Shown here piece after piece: positions 32,721-43,802 of a stretch of DNA of 64,000 nt; the stretch's first letter is position 1; each line of letters begins with the position of its first letter. Origin of the DNA: Blepharisma stoltei (lineage: Eukaryota > Ciliophora > Heterotrichea > Heterotrichida > Blepharismidae); contig CAJZBQ010000045.1 of the NCBI GenBank assembly GCA_914767885.1, positions 585,001 to 649,000 of the forward strand, read 5' to 3'. Below the pieces are notes generated by a model. It was given only the letters and a program-made list of their open reading frames with translations. It had not been told where the DNA came from and made no database searches. The position numbers and the translations under genes are program-made.

Positions 32721-35700
32721 ATGGAGGAACCTACTACTAATTTATCTGAACTCTTAAATCAAAAAGAAAAAGAATATCAAGAAATCTGCAAGCTCCGTCT
32801 ATTGCAGCTAGAAGATCAATTAAATACTAAAAATACCTATATAAAGCAATTATTATCCCAAATAGAAAAAATTCAAGAAGATTTTAATTATAATGTTCAA
32901 TTAATTGACGAAAGAGATACTGAGCTAATTGAGCTCGAATCCAAAATCGACATACTAAAAAAGCTTATAAAAGAAAAAGATACTGATATAAGTGAGCTAA
33001 GGGCATATATTTCAAATCTTGAAGAGAAAGTAAAAACATCATCTTCAAAAAACACAAATAGAGAAAAATCATTGATTTCAGAAAGAGACGAGCTTAGAGA
33101 AAAAATAATTGAAATAAAAATTAATAAAGAAAGTGAGATAGCAGAGCTTAAAAGTGCATTTGAAAAAGGATATGCGAAGATTAGGCAATCTTTAGAAGAA
33201 TCTAAAGCTGAGAAATTTAGTTTAATTGAAAAGTATGAGAAAATGCTAGAAAATCAACAGTTAGAGCACAATAAAATAGCTTATGCTCTAATTCACTCGC
33301 TCTCCTTGAGAGAACAAAAATGTATTGTTTGCATATGAAGGGGGGTTAAATTTTTTTTAATTTATATATGATAAAGTAAATTTTTTTCGCAATTTAAAAA
33401 AATCCCAATATGAAAGTAAAATTTAATTATTTTTGTAAAATTTATGATTTAAAATGCAAGCTGTTTAAAATCCAATAGAATTAGCTAGAAATTTCATTAT
33501 ACTAATTATTAATTATATATCAAAAAAATACTTTTTAATAAAAATTTATATTAAATGTTTTTGTTTGCTGGAGTTTTTACCCAAAAAATAGGATGTTTCC
33601 ACTGGCTTTTTATTCTCTAACTGGGAGTGGAGGAGTAAATAAACCTCAAGAAATAAAACAAGGCTTAAAATTTATTAAATGATTCTATGTTTCTATTAAA
33701 AATATAAATAAATTTTCAACCAAACATTCATCATTTTTTTTATAACCTATAAAGAATTAGAAGAAAGAAAAATTCACATTTCAAGCTTGATCAAAAATAT
33801 TGAAGAAATTCAAAAAACTAATTCTTCAAGAATAACTCAAGATATGAAAGTTGAGCTTGAAAATTCATATAGAGCTCAAATAAAAATTCTAGAAGAAAAA
33901 TTAGATTCAATGGAGAAAGAAAGCATAAAGAAGAAAGATAGAATCAGACTATTAGAATACGAAAATCAAGAACTAAAAGATATGAATATCAAAGACGCTA
34001 ATTTTGCTTTGCTGCAAAAAAACAATTTAGAAAAAGATATTGCCAAACTAAAATCTATGCACAATGATGAGTTAAAATATATAACGGAAACCCATGAAAT
34101 TCAAATCCAAAGAATCACAACTTTGCACTCTAATCAAATTAAAAAGCTCCAGGAAAAGCTAGCTCTTGCAGAGTCAGAATTAGAAAAATATTCGATTATT
34201 TTTGAAGAAGCCAAATCTGCACACGAAGATCAAGAAAAAACATTGAAAAATGAAATAAATAATTTGAAAGAGGTAAATGAGACTGAAATTAAGGCTCGCG
34301 AAAATATAATTTCATTCATTAGAATATAGAGAAACTCCCGGCCAGCCACTAATGGCTTTTCATGTCCCTTGCATAGTAACATCCCCTTACTTGCTAGACT
34401 AATTGCATAGCTTAAGGCTTTTGCTCCATCCAGACAAGGACCTGCACCCACTATACGGAGGTAAAGACGCTTGATCACCATGCGGTAAGTCGACGGGTTA
34501 CCCTTCCCAAAAATTCAAAAAGTGAATTTTCTGGTCAGGCTTTCGATAGAGATGAAACTTGTAGCCCAGTGCGCAACTCCCAGCATCGGATTGGAAAAAT
34601 GCCCGATTGGTCGAGCTAAAGCCCTACAACCTTGCTGGGCTATCCCTTTCCAACTTTCCAAGTCCCCATCCTCCTCGGGATAAAACCTTGCCCTGAATGT
34701 GAGCCTGCCTTCGGCTAACCCGACATTGCGCTCTACCAGACCAAGTAAAACCGAAAACTCTCACTGAACTCTTATCTCCTTTCAAAGGTCCCCAGTCTCC
34801 CATCTAGCTGCAGGTGTTAAGTGTGCAAATTGGTTCCCCACGCCATTTTTATGTTCGAAAATATAATTTCAAATATCCAAGCAAAATTGAAAATAAGAGC
34901 AGATGAAATTGAGAGCTATAAAGGGAAGATTGAAAACTGGAAAACAATCGCAGGACAAAGTTCTGAAGAAATTAGGACGCTAAAAGAGGCGCTTTGGAAT
35001 GCTGAACAAAAAATTAAAAATTTTGAAAGTTATCAAAATGTTAAAGACTTAGAAAAAGATGAGCTGCAAAATAAGATTCAAAATCTAGAAGCAAAACTAG
35101 TGCTTGCATATTCTCAGCCGAAAAAAGAGGAGAAAGAAGAGTCAAGATTATGATCAGAAGATTTAGGCCCTGCAAGCTCTATAGCATCGTATGATAGCCA
35201 AGGCAATCAAATTATAAAAGAAAATTACCAGGCTTCACAGTCAATTGGATATGAGAAAAGTGAAGGATTTAATTATGAGTCTACAGGAAATAATCAAATT
35301 AAATTAAATTAAAGATTCTTAAGGTCTTCCAGAGATTTTATGCCTCCACACGCTTTCGACAACTGGACCCTTGCTGGACAGGGGTTGCATCGGTTACCTG
35401 AGCAGTCTTCTCCCAGCTGACTCCCAAAGCCACCCACCCTATATGGCAGCTATACACTATGCTTAGTGTTAGAATCAAAGGACCTGAGCCTTAATTTAGG
35501 CTATAAAGCCATTTTTGGCGCCCGTAGTGGAGCATTTTCGGTAAAGACATATTTTGTCAACACCACCATATTAATTATAAAATAATCAAGGTTTAACAAA
35601 GAAAATCAAAGAGCTAGAAGATGAAAACTCAGGCTTAAAACGCCAAATCAAGCAGCAAGGAGGTAGCCAAATCGCTACAAATAATGCAGAAATAAAGCAA

Positions 35701-36033
35701 TTTATAGAGAAGTGCCAAAGAATGAAGGCTGAGATAATTAGGCTAACAAATGAAAGAGATCAGCTGATACAAATAAGCTCAGAACTCAGATATGAAGTGA
35801 ATAGATTAAAAGAGAGTGCACCTGCAGCTCAGCCTCCTGTAGAAAATGCTGCAGATGAAGATCACATTTTGCTCCAAGAAGAGTTTAGAGTTGAAGATTT
35901 TCCTATAAACGATGCCCAAAATCGTGATATGAACTTAGAAATTAAAGGATTTAATAAGCCTCTAGTAAAAGCTCCTCAGGGCATCGATTTTAAAACTCTT
36001 AAACCTACAAAAGTCCATAAATCCAAACTATAA
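32721..36033 (+). CDS. Long coiled-coil protein, interrupted by three to four IESs
   Basis: About 665-668 residues of almost continuous heptad coiled coil (for example RDTELIELESKIDILKKLI), with a short Pro/Ala-rich stretch (ESAPAAQPPVEN) and a basic end KPTKVHKSKL. Inserts: the region 33284-33753 (MITE plus extra sequence; three in-frame ways to remove it), 34315-34871 and 35298-35589. Each of the last two joins exactly in frame (RENIISNIQAKL; TGNNQGLTKKIKE). Start chosen at ATG 32721 (MEEPTTNLSELL); 32697 is an in-frame alternative. Resembles centrosomal or basal-body scaffold proteins in composition only; no specific function can be given. Confidence 0.7.
33284..33753. mobile_element. IES region: decayed family A MITE plus short AT-rich insert
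   Basis: The MITE part runs between TAA at 33289-33291 and 33636-33638 with worn ends (TTCACTCGCTCTCCTTGAGAGAAC; GGGAGTGGAGGAG). Further AT-rich sequence follows to about 33750. Three removals are in frame: one 466-bp IES between TA 33282 and TA 33748; the MITE plus a 110-bp IES (TA 33640 to TA 33750); or the MITE plus a 62-bp IES (TA 33686 to TA 33748). Sequence alone does not decide. Confidence 0.6.
34315..34871 (+). mobile_element. GC-rich retroposon-like IES, 16-bp duplication
   Basis: 557 bp between perfect copies of CGAAAATATAATTTCA at 34299-34314 and 34856-34871. Same family as 23714-24283 (shared AAATTC..GAATTTTCTGGT hairpin, CCCGATTGGTC, TGCTGGGCTATCCCTTTCC). 3' end: CCCCACGCCATTTTTATGTT. 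Confidence 0.8.
35298..35589 (+). mobile_element. GC-rich retroposon-like IES, 10-bp duplication
   Basis: 292 bp between AAATAATCAA at 35288-35297 and 35580-35589. It ends CACCACCATATTAATTAT and shares CCTTAATTTAGGCTATAAAGCC..TTTGGCGCCC and CCCTATATGGCAGCTATAC with 44507-45017 (inverted) and, more weakly, 52869-53284. Confidence 0.8.
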
Positions 36034-36154
36034 AATAGTCTTAAATAGATAAAATTATAAAATTGACTTAAGTTTTAGATATGGAATAAAATTAAAATTT
36101 AAAATAAAATCAAAATAATAGAACCAAAGTTCGCTATTAAGTTTACAAGTCTAA

Positions 36155-36803
36155 TTAAGCTTGATTCTCAAACTTGACAATACTTTGCTTCAAAATATCT
36201 TTCCATATTAGTTTCTCACAAATATCTTTTAGTGAGGCTTCTGGAGTATCTTCTCTGCAATCTGAATTGAAGCTAGCTCTAGTAGAGCCTTCATAATCTG
36301 GATTCAAAGCATTTGGCCTTTCTGCTTCATTATGGGTTTCATCATTAGCTTGGCTCACTAACTCCCCTCCTTTAATTAGGAACAAAATATCAAATTTTAT
36401 ATATAAAAATTCCAATTATAAATAGCTTTGATAAAGGAATGCAAACAGAATTGGTTAATATTTAAATTAATTCTTCAAAAAAATAAATTAAAATTACTGC
36501 ATTAAATTCATATTTTTTACATCTTTAAAACTAGTTTTACTGTGATAAATTTTATTAATTTAAATTAGTCCCCTTTAAACTGGACAGACCTTTTTGCTAC
36601 AATTTAAAAGAAGGTGGTAAGCTATCCAAATTGCTATTGATCCTTCTTAAAAGGCAGTCTATATTTTTCCAGTCAGTCTGCATAAAAACGTCGTCAAAAT
36701 ATCTTTTAGAATATTGCAAGTTAAAACAGAAAAAATAAGTATATCTTCGGCTTGTCTCTGGGTCTTTCGCTAGCTTTACATGGTGTGTTGCGATCTTATG
36801 CAT
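36155..36803 (-). CDS. Small acidic protein of unknown function, interrupted by a decayed MITE-type IES
   Basis: 129 residues after removing 36362-36620. N-terminus MHKIATHHVKLAKDPETSRRY; the join across TAA gives RINSNLDSLVSQANDETHNEAERPN, then an acidic middle and LKDICEKLIWKDILKQSIV at the end. Without excision the first part stops at 36597-36599. The insert ends can be aligned with each other, supporting the junction. No family recognised. The gene begins 65 bp downstream of the cyclin stop. Confidence 0.6.
36362..36620. mobile_element. Decayed family A MITE-type IES
   Basis: 259 bp including one TAA; TAA at 36359-36361 and 36618-36620. Right-hand inverted end CCACCTTCTTTTAAATTGTAGC aligns with left end CTCCCCTCCTTTAATTAGGAAC. 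Core is AT-rich with family-like blocks. Confidence 0.6.
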
Positions 36804-36867
36804 TTTTATATTTTATATTTAAATATGGATTGTTACCTTTATCTCCATGCTAAAATCTTATGAATAT

Positions 36868-38055
36868 TTATATTATTTTTAATTTTGCAACCTCAAAGAA
36901 ACTCGATTTCGAATATTTTTCTCTCACACCTACCAACGAATGTTTAGGGGCTGCTTGAAATAAAATAAGCAGGTCTTTTGCACAAGCCCTCAACTCTGAT
37001 TCATTATATCTTGAGCACGAAACAAGCCTTGCGCTTCAAGAAGGATCAATTTTATGGAGCTTTTGACACAAGTAAACAGCAGAGGCAGCTATCATGGAGG
37101 CTTTATATTTTAGCATATGATACTCTACTAATGCTAATTCACAAAGGTACCGAACAAAAAATGACATTTTCATGTCAAGTTCTGCGACCATTTCAAGCCT
37201 TTCAAGGAATCTCCAAGTAGTAACGACTGTTAAATTGAAATCTAAAGCAGCTAGCATATCACGCTCCATCACTAAAATTTGGTCTCTTGTGTATGTTTTG
37301 TCTGTAATAATTACAAAGTCGTCAACTGTGACTGGTATGATTTCTTCATATTTGCAAGATATAAATAAAGCTGTAGCACCTACAAGCTGTAAATTTGATT
37401 TAGGAACAGGCCGCTTTTCTAGATATCGGTCAATGTAGTTGACTGTTAAATAAAGGGTCTCGGTAAGCAGTTTAAATTTCAAATGAACACTAACGAGCCA
37501 ATCGATTAAAATTGCTCTCATTTTGTATGCTTTTTGTAATAAATAGCTTTATTATCGCCAAAACGTATAAGGTGTTCAAGGTTTTTCAATCCAAATGTGC
37601 ATTTTATGCTAATAAAGCCTTTTAAAAAACGAAGAAACACATTGAAATAATCCGCATTTTATTTAGGATTATTAGGGTAATTCTCATTACTAGTTTTCCA
37701 ATAGTTTCTTGATAAGCTATTCAAAGGAAAAAGTATAGCTTAACCCCGGCTGATTTTTAATATAATCAGGGTTAAAAGATGCCAAATCTTCATATACATA
37801 AAGATTGTGATAGATCTCAGCTGCATATTCTCCAAGGAATTGAGGATCACTTAAATTAACGGTATCAATGATATCAGGCTGAAATTCAGGCTTCGATAAA
37901 GGAGTGAAAACTCGAAGCGGCATTCTAGTTTTGCACTTGGGAGATTGGTCATGAGGTTTTATTTTTGTTTCTGCAACTAAAGCGTTTTCATTCTCATTAA
38001 TTCCCCTAATAGTGAGAGCAATTTTGCTTATTATTTGAGGATTTAGTTTTATCAA
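36868..38055 (-). CDS. Mitotic (B-type) cyclin, interrupted by a 210-bp IES
   Basis: Cyclin B family, the regulatory subunit of mitotic CDK. After removing 37528-37737 the frame is 326 codons. The join restores the cyclin-box start: DPQFLGEYAAEIY...GLSYKMRAILIDWLVSVHLKF. Also seen: YIDRYLEKRPVPKSNLQLVGATALFISCKYEEI and the second fold with LCELALVEYHMLKYKASMIAASAVYL. N-terminal Arg-rich region holds RMPLRVFTPL; no clear destruction box. No ATG is in frame at the 5' end before 37923 (38055 is TTG), so the true start is either 37923 or in an unseen upstream exon. Confidence 0.85.
37528..37737. mobile_element. 210-bp TA-flanked IES in the cyclin box
   Basis: TA at 37526-37527 and 37736-37737. 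Only the pairing of these two TAs puts the cyclin in frame (GLSY-KMRAILIDW). AT-rich, no family A or B ends, no ORF. Confidence 0.75.
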
Positions 38056-38394
38056 AAATTTTGGTCTGCATGTATAGAATTTAATATTTTATGTAATTTT
38101 TCTGCTAAAACCCCCTTTTTGTTTATTATTGAAGGAGTAAGAGAAGTGTTCATATTTTAAACAAAATATCGTTAATTACTTCTTCATCTATTATAATGAA
38201 ATATATGATTAATGAATAACTATTTATGATGTTCAATCTTAAACAGATTTATTAAATATTCCAAAACATTATAGTAATAGTGCTAATTTATTTTAAAAAG
38301 TTTAAATTAAATAGTTTCAAATAGTCAAACTAATTTAATATGAGCATTTTATTATAGATAATTCAGTAAGATTTATATTAAAATTATGAATTAG
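38056..38394. other. AT-rich intergenic region
   Basis: About 340 bp between the cyclin 5' end and a MITE; should contain the cyclin promoter and possibly its first exon, but neither is recognisable. Confidence 0.35.
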
Positions 38395-38397
38395 TAA

Positions 38398-38748
38398 CTC
38401 CCCCCCTCCGTGAATGAACAAAAAAATCTTGTTCACTCACGGAGGGGGGTTAATTTTTTTTTAAAAAAAATTTATATATAAATTTTATAAAAAATTTTTT
38501 TTTCGAAACTTAAAAAAATCCTAATTCGCAAAAATTGGAAAGCAAATATTAATTTAATTTATAAAATTTATGTTTTAAAGAGCAATTCGTTTAAAATTAA
38601 ATAGAATTAGCTCGAGATTTCATTATACTAATTATCATTTATATATCAAAAATTTTTCTATTAAAAAACTTTTCACGGAAGGTGGGTTTTTGGGCAAAAC
38701 ATAGGGATTTTTCTAATGGTTTTGTTCACTCACGGAGGGGGGGAGTAA
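38398..38748. mobile_element. Near full-length family A MITE (intergenic)
   Basis: 351 bp including one TAA; TAA at 38395-38397 and 38746-38748. Ends CTCCCCCCCTCCGTGAATGAAC and GTTCACTCACGGAGGGGGGGAG; hairpin at the left end; one inner motif shortened. Confidence 0.85.
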
Positions 38749-38787
38749 GTAAATTTTAGCTGTTTATTTAAAAAGATTTTGCAGGCT

Positions 38788-39018
38788 TTAACGGCTCATA
38801 AGAGAGCTATCTATGACTTCCTTCGAACTACTGGCGACCAGAGGCTGATGCTTGAAGTTAAAAATTAAGGCTGCTTCACTTCCACTGAGGACTGACCAGA
38901 GGGTAGGTGGTTCTACTCCAAGTTTTTTCCAAACAAAAAATGCAAAATGAAAACTTGTGATCAAAGGACTAGAGGTTGAAGATTGCTGGCATTTATGATT
39001 ATAGAAGTCTCTTAACTT
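38788..39018 (-). CDS. Doubtful ORF beside MITE remnants
   Basis: Protein-like minus-strand frame ending SSKEVIDSSLMSR. Its 5' end runs straight into sequence resembling an inner family A MITE block (AACCATTAGAAAAATC from 39029), so it has no convincing start of its own. It could be the last exon of a gene cut by a decayed MITE. No family recognised. Confidence 0.3.
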   Translation of the reverse strand, partial: KLRDFYNHKCQQSSTSSPLITSFHFAFFVWKKLGVEPPTLWSVLSGSEAALIFNFKHQPLVASSSKEVIDSSLMSR

Positions 39019-39019
39019 C

Positions 39020-39467
39020 ACGATTAAAACCATTAGAAAAATCCTTTATTTTTTAGGGAAAACCCTTTTGTATAGTTTTTTTATATATATTATAATTTGA
39101 TATACAAATAATAATTGTAATAAGATCTTTAGCTAATTCCATTAAATTTTAAAAGTATGCATTCTTTAAGCACTGACATTAATTATAATTTTCATTTAAA
39201 AATCTTTAAAGTGGGAGTAAACAACTTCTAATTACTTTTTGTTTGAGAAGCATCATAACAATATATTTAAATTTAAGAAATATTTCACTTTAAAGTAATC
39301 CACATAACTTTGATTAGCTTCTTAAATTATATAAGAATAATAATTTTCCTACAATTTCAAAGAATTTAATATAATTAACCTTTTAATTATCTCTCTTCTA
39401 TAATAATCCATTTTAAGCTAATTCCTCTATTCCATCATTTATTTTTTCCTCTTATTAAAAATATTTA
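39020..39467. mobile_element. MITE remnant and AT-rich spacer
   Basis: 39029-39230 keeps family A core blocks in order (AACCATTAGAAAAATCC, TTTAGCTAATTCCATTAAATTTTAA, TATGCATTCTTTAAGCA) but lost clear ends. From 39230 to 39467 nothing is recognised. Confidence 0.4.
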
Positions 39468-41669
39468 ATGTCCCTAAAATTTGAATCTTGATGGTTTGAT
39501 TTTTATCCAATCTATTCTCTGAAGCAAATTGACTCCATGCCTATATACATTAAGTTCCAGTCCTTAAAAGCCTATTTCAAAACTAGCAATGAATCCTCTT
39601 CAGAAGCGTTCTGAAGAGATGACAATTGCGACATCTATGAATGATTTGACAAGCCATCCTCATCAGGAGAAAAGATTGGCCACGATTTCAATTCAGATAC
39701 TTGGTTTTACGAGCACTGGTTCATAGACAGCGAAATTCACACGACAATAAAATCATGGATTACTAAATCTGCAATAGAATGAGGAGTCATCATTAAAATT
39801 TATCCAGATCATAAGCTTCATACGTCGTGGAATTTACAAGATGGGGTCAAAACCTTAGAAGAGTCTGTTATAAAAGATGGCTGCACTGCTGGAACTAGAA
39901 GAAGACTAAACTGCACTGTAAATGGTATTGAAGATTCGATAACAAATTTTAAGGAAAAAAATGATGAGAAGTGAACAGAAGAAACGTGAACAAAAGGGAC
40001 TGCTAGAGGACAAGAAAAAGTCTATAAGAAAGGAAATGAGGCAAATGGAAAGAGCTGAAGCGAAGATTATGATTCTGGGGAAAAATGCGAATGGAACAGT
40101 CAAGATGGGATTGTAAATGGCAAAAAAGAAGGATGGAATCCTAAAGTGAAATGGACAGAAATTTGGAAGAAAGGAGGAAATTATGAAAAAACTGATAAAG
40201 AATTTGTGGAAGGCAATAAGAAATGGGGAATCATAAAAGAGATAAAAAAATCATCAACTTATAAGTTGGAGTGGGAAGGCGAAAAGCCTTCTTTTGAAGG
40301 AAATGGCCAAGAAAACTCATCTGCTGAAAAATTAGCAGACTTGAATAATAAATTGCAAGAAGATTTTTCATTAAAGTGAAAAAGCGCTCTTGACTTGTGC
40401 CTTGATCTAATTTCTCAATCTAATGATACTTTGTCGAAGATTGAATTCCTTGATCCTAGCTTAGATGATCAAGTTTCAAAGAGAAGAAACCAATTATCCT
40501 CCAAAATCAATGAATTAAATAAAAATCCAGACGAAAATAGCTTACCTTGTGCAGTAAAATTACTAAAAGAGCTTGAAATCTTAAAATGCTTAATTTTGGA
40601 TGACCATATTAAAGATCCTTTAATTAAGAGCTTAGAACTGAATGAATTTATAGGAAATAAACTTGCAGAATTAATGAGCATACCAGATCTTTCCAAAATA
40701 AAAGATTTGGAAGAAAATTTCAAGGACTTAAACAGTTTGGTAAATAAAGAAAAACGCACAGCTTATATCAATAAATCATTAGTTTGCAGTATTTGTGGAA
40801 TAGAAGATATAGATAACGAATTCGCTCAAATCATAGCGACATTAACAATAAATGCCAATAAATATATTGGAATTTTGCCTTTTGACAGTAAATACCTCTT
40901 AAAATTTATTTACTCAAATGGCACACAATCGCAGTCTTCAATTTCAAAATCTTTAAACTTGCTTGGAGATATGATCAAAAGCGATATCAACAAAGACTCA
41001 TTGAAAGAAATAATTGATAGCGGAAATAGCGCTATGACAGGGGTAATTCCAAATGACCAAGCCGAAGCATTGGTACTAATCAATAAAACTGTAGAGCTGC
41101 TTCTATCAAGTTTTGCAAATGAAACTGATGCGATTCATGACCTTCTTATCAAACTCAAAGAAGAGATCGAATTCTCTGAGCAATCAATCCCATCAAAGTC
41201 TTCCAGCTTAGGAAAACCACCTAGACCTACAAAAGTCCGCTCATCAAAACCGCCTCTGCCAGCCTTACCTGCAGAGCCCGAGGGAAAAAATGATATAGAA
41301 AAAGCTAATGAAAGCTTGATAATTCAAGCTGAAAACTATAAAAAAATTGTCAGCACACTTGAAAACGAAAACTCAATGCTCAAAAAACGCTTAGGCTGTC
41401 TTGAAAAACTCTGTGGCAGCAAAACTAAAGAATTTTCCAACGCAGCAATACAGGCAAGTGAAGAAATAATTTTTCAGTCTTATGAAAACTCCCCTCTAAG
41501 TTCTCGCAGTTTTATCAGTGAGAGAGGAGACTATACGCCTTCGTCTTCGGTTATTCTTGAAGAAACCAAAAACGAAGAAACTGAATCTTCAACCACCACA
41601 AAAGTGATAAGGAGAATTATTAAGAAAACGACCATTAAAAAGAGAATAAATAGATCATTAGTTTCTTAA
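39468..41669 (+). CDS. Trp-rich N-terminal domain plus helical C-terminal protein, unknown
   Basis: 733 residues, uninterrupted, from ATG 39468 to TAA 41667-41669. The first 300 residues are strikingly rich in Trp, about 20 of them, eight by TGA, in spaced units such as KWTEETWTKGTARGQEKVY and KVKWTEIWKKGGNYEKT; they look like degenerate beta-strand repeats. The rest is helical, with a Pro-rich linker (KPPRPTKVRSSKPPLPALP), a coiled coil (NESLIIQAENYKKIVSTLEN) and a very basic end (KVIRRIIKKTTIKKRIN). Its stop is 1 bp from the convergent VTI1 stop. Family unknown. Confidence 0.8.
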
Positions 41670-41670
41670 C

Positions 41671-42656
41671 TTATCCAACTTTAATATACAAAGCGATGGC
41701 TATTGCAATCATAAGTAATACAATGATGACAAGCATTATCAGCTTCATCCATTTACGTCTTCTGTCCATAGAGGTGATCACACGGTTCGCTTTATTCACG
41801 TTAGTTCCGACGTCGTTGACTTTGTCATTTATCCCTTGGAGCTGAATTCTTTGGCCTTTTAATACATTCATAGTGTTATTTGCGGTGGTTTCAGCTTCAA
41901 TGCCTACTTTGTAGGTTCTTTCTAATGTTTCACCTGTTTCTTGTAACAACTCGTTTTGAGAGATCAAGCCTGTTCTTTTGTCAACGCCAGCTGCATTTCC
42001 TATAAGGTCGACTTTGTTTTTACGGGCTTGCTCATTATTAACTCCCCTCTTAGAGCGAACAAAACTATTGTGACAAATCTCTATTTTTTAGGTAGAATAA
42101 TTGTTTTTTTTAAATTAGCGATAATTTTTATAATGAATTTTTTGGCTAATTCTGTTTGCATTTTAAAGCATAAATTTTATAATTTAAATTAATATTTGCT
42201 TTAAAAATATTTTTACTATAAAATTCATGTATAAATTTTAAAATAATTTAGCAAGCGAACAAAATTATTTTGTAAACTCATGGAGGAGTAAGGGATTTTT
42301 TTAGGTTTAAAAGATTTTCTTGGTGACGCTTTAATCGAGGCTGGTATTGAGAGGAAACATTAGGCGGAAGAGAGATTATTTCATTTTCCATTTGGCGAAG
42401 TCAATGTTCAGCTTCTTGGATATCATTTTTTGCTTCTGATATAAGAGTGTCTGGCTGCTGTGATGCAGGAAGAGTTGCAACTTTTTTATTTGCGCTGGCA
42501 ATATACTTACTCCCCCTTCGTAAAATGTACGAAAATACCGGAAAAAATCCCTATTTTTTAGGTGAAGCCCACACATCCAAAACAAAAATTTTTCGATCAC
42601 TTCCAGAAGGGGAAGTTAGAAAAGTCATTTTCATATCCTTTGAAGAGTTCGGCCAT
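41671..42656 (-). CDS. VTI1-type Qb-SNARE, interrupted by two MITE-type IESs
   Basis: Vesicle SNARE for endosomal/vacuolar and Golgi fusion. Removing 42042-42291 and 42510-42618 gives 208 residues, the usual VTI1 length. N-terminal Habc part MAELFKGYENDFSKYIASAN is created by excision of the shorter MITE; the middle QYQPRLKRHQENLLNLKKSLNNEQARKNK by excision of the other. The SNARE motif (LERTYKVGIEAETTANNTMN.. LQGINDKVNDVGTNVNKANR, layer-0 Gln in QGINDK) and a C-terminal membrane anchor (MLVIIVLLMIAIAIALYI) complete it. The frame closes exactly. Stop TAA 41671-41673. Confidence 0.92.
42042..42291. mobile_element. Short family A MITE-type IES
   Basis: 250 bp including one TAA; TAA at 42039-42041 and 42289-42291; ends CTCCCCTCTTAGAGCGAAC and TAAACTCATGGAGGAG. 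Core keeps the CTAATTCTGTTTGCATTTTAAAGC block. Confidence 0.8.
42510..42618. mobile_element. Very short family A MITE-type IES
   Basis: 109 bp including one TTA; TTA at 42507-42509 and 42616-42618. Ends CTCCCCCTTCGTAAAATGTAC and CTTCCAGAAGGGGAAG; the inner part keeps GGAAAAAATCCCTATTTTTTAGG from the family A subterminal block. Its size falls in the short IES class although its ends are MITE-like. Confidence 0.8.
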
Positions 42657-42828
42657 ATTATAATTTTTGCAACATTTGGCTATCTTCAAATAAGTTATTA
42701 AATTAGAAGCAGAAAATTAATATTTTTCAAGGCAACATACAATAAAATATACAAAAATATATCAAATGATATTGGTTTTCTAACCCTACATAAGATTCAT
42801 GCCAAATTATATATCTAAATGATTTTTA

Positions 42829-43767
42829 TTATTGATTCAATACTTTCAGAAGTGCCCCTAAAGCACCAAAATATCCATCATGTTTCAAAAACAGAGCTGT
42901 AGTTTTCCCTTGTGACCAATACTCCACTGAATAGTTAATTCTATCCATCGTGTATTCATATCCCCTAATAAAATTCCCTGCAAAATAAACGTGATCTGTT
43001 TTTTCAAGTTTAGTTGCTAGATATGCAATCTGCCCAATATTATATCCTACCATATTTAATAAGCTCTTCGCTATATCAGCTCTTTGAAACTCATTTGTAT
43101 CCTTCATCGCAATTTTCCCTAGTGAAACAGCCAAAGTGTCTGGATATCCTGACCCATATATATCAGACATCAATAAATCGGTATTATTTGCATTCCCGTG
43201 CTGACATAATTCTAGCAGCTCCTCATAGCTTTCTATTCCCAAAATTGCAGTGGCGAGTCCTAAACATGTGCCTCCTCCCAAACAAGTCCCAGTAACTCTT
43301 GAAATCCTTTCTTCTTCTAATTTAATAATTGATACTCCTGAGCCAATATTGCAAAGTAAGCTTGGCAAAGGCCTAGGGACCACACTTTGTTTTCCTCTTT
43401 CTATCGAAAATGTATAAGCAGGCTCTGGCACTTCTTTGAGAACCTCGCTGAACCCAGCATTCAAGCTTTGGATTTCGTCAACCTTAATAACCGTTGTGTG
43501 GAGCTCTCTCTATATTTATTATACCTCAAGCTCACTGCTAAATTTATAAGCCCCTCCCCCTGTCACAGGCAATTCTTTGCTATTGAATCCTAAGTTTTTC
43601 AAAAACCCGATGGTTTGGTCGATATCTCTGCTTTGAAATACAGCCAAGTGAATTGTGCCGTAAGAAGTCCTAAAATCCAAATCAGAAGCAGGCTCATCTT
43701 GGTCTAAGTACGCTACTTTTGCCAAGGTCCCTCCAATATCAATAGCGAACTTTCTGCTATTCTCCAT
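42829..43767 (-). CDS. Pantothenate kinase (eukaryotic type II-like)
   Basis: Phosphorylates pantothenate, the first step of CoA synthesis. 307 residues after splicing the 15-nt intron 43510-43524 (GTATAATAAATATAG). Actin/hexokinase-type ATP site FAIDIGGTLAKVAYL at the N-terminus, GGGAYKFSSELE before the intron, LCNIGSGVSIIKLE and the signature VTGTCLGGGTCLGLATAI, ending with HDGYFGALGALLK. This is the catalytic core only, without the N-terminal extensions of animal isoforms. It starts 35 bp from the anoctamin stop. Confidence 0.9.
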
Positions 43768-43802
43768 TTATTGCACAGTTAAGTTCCTAAGATTAAATTA
43801 GC

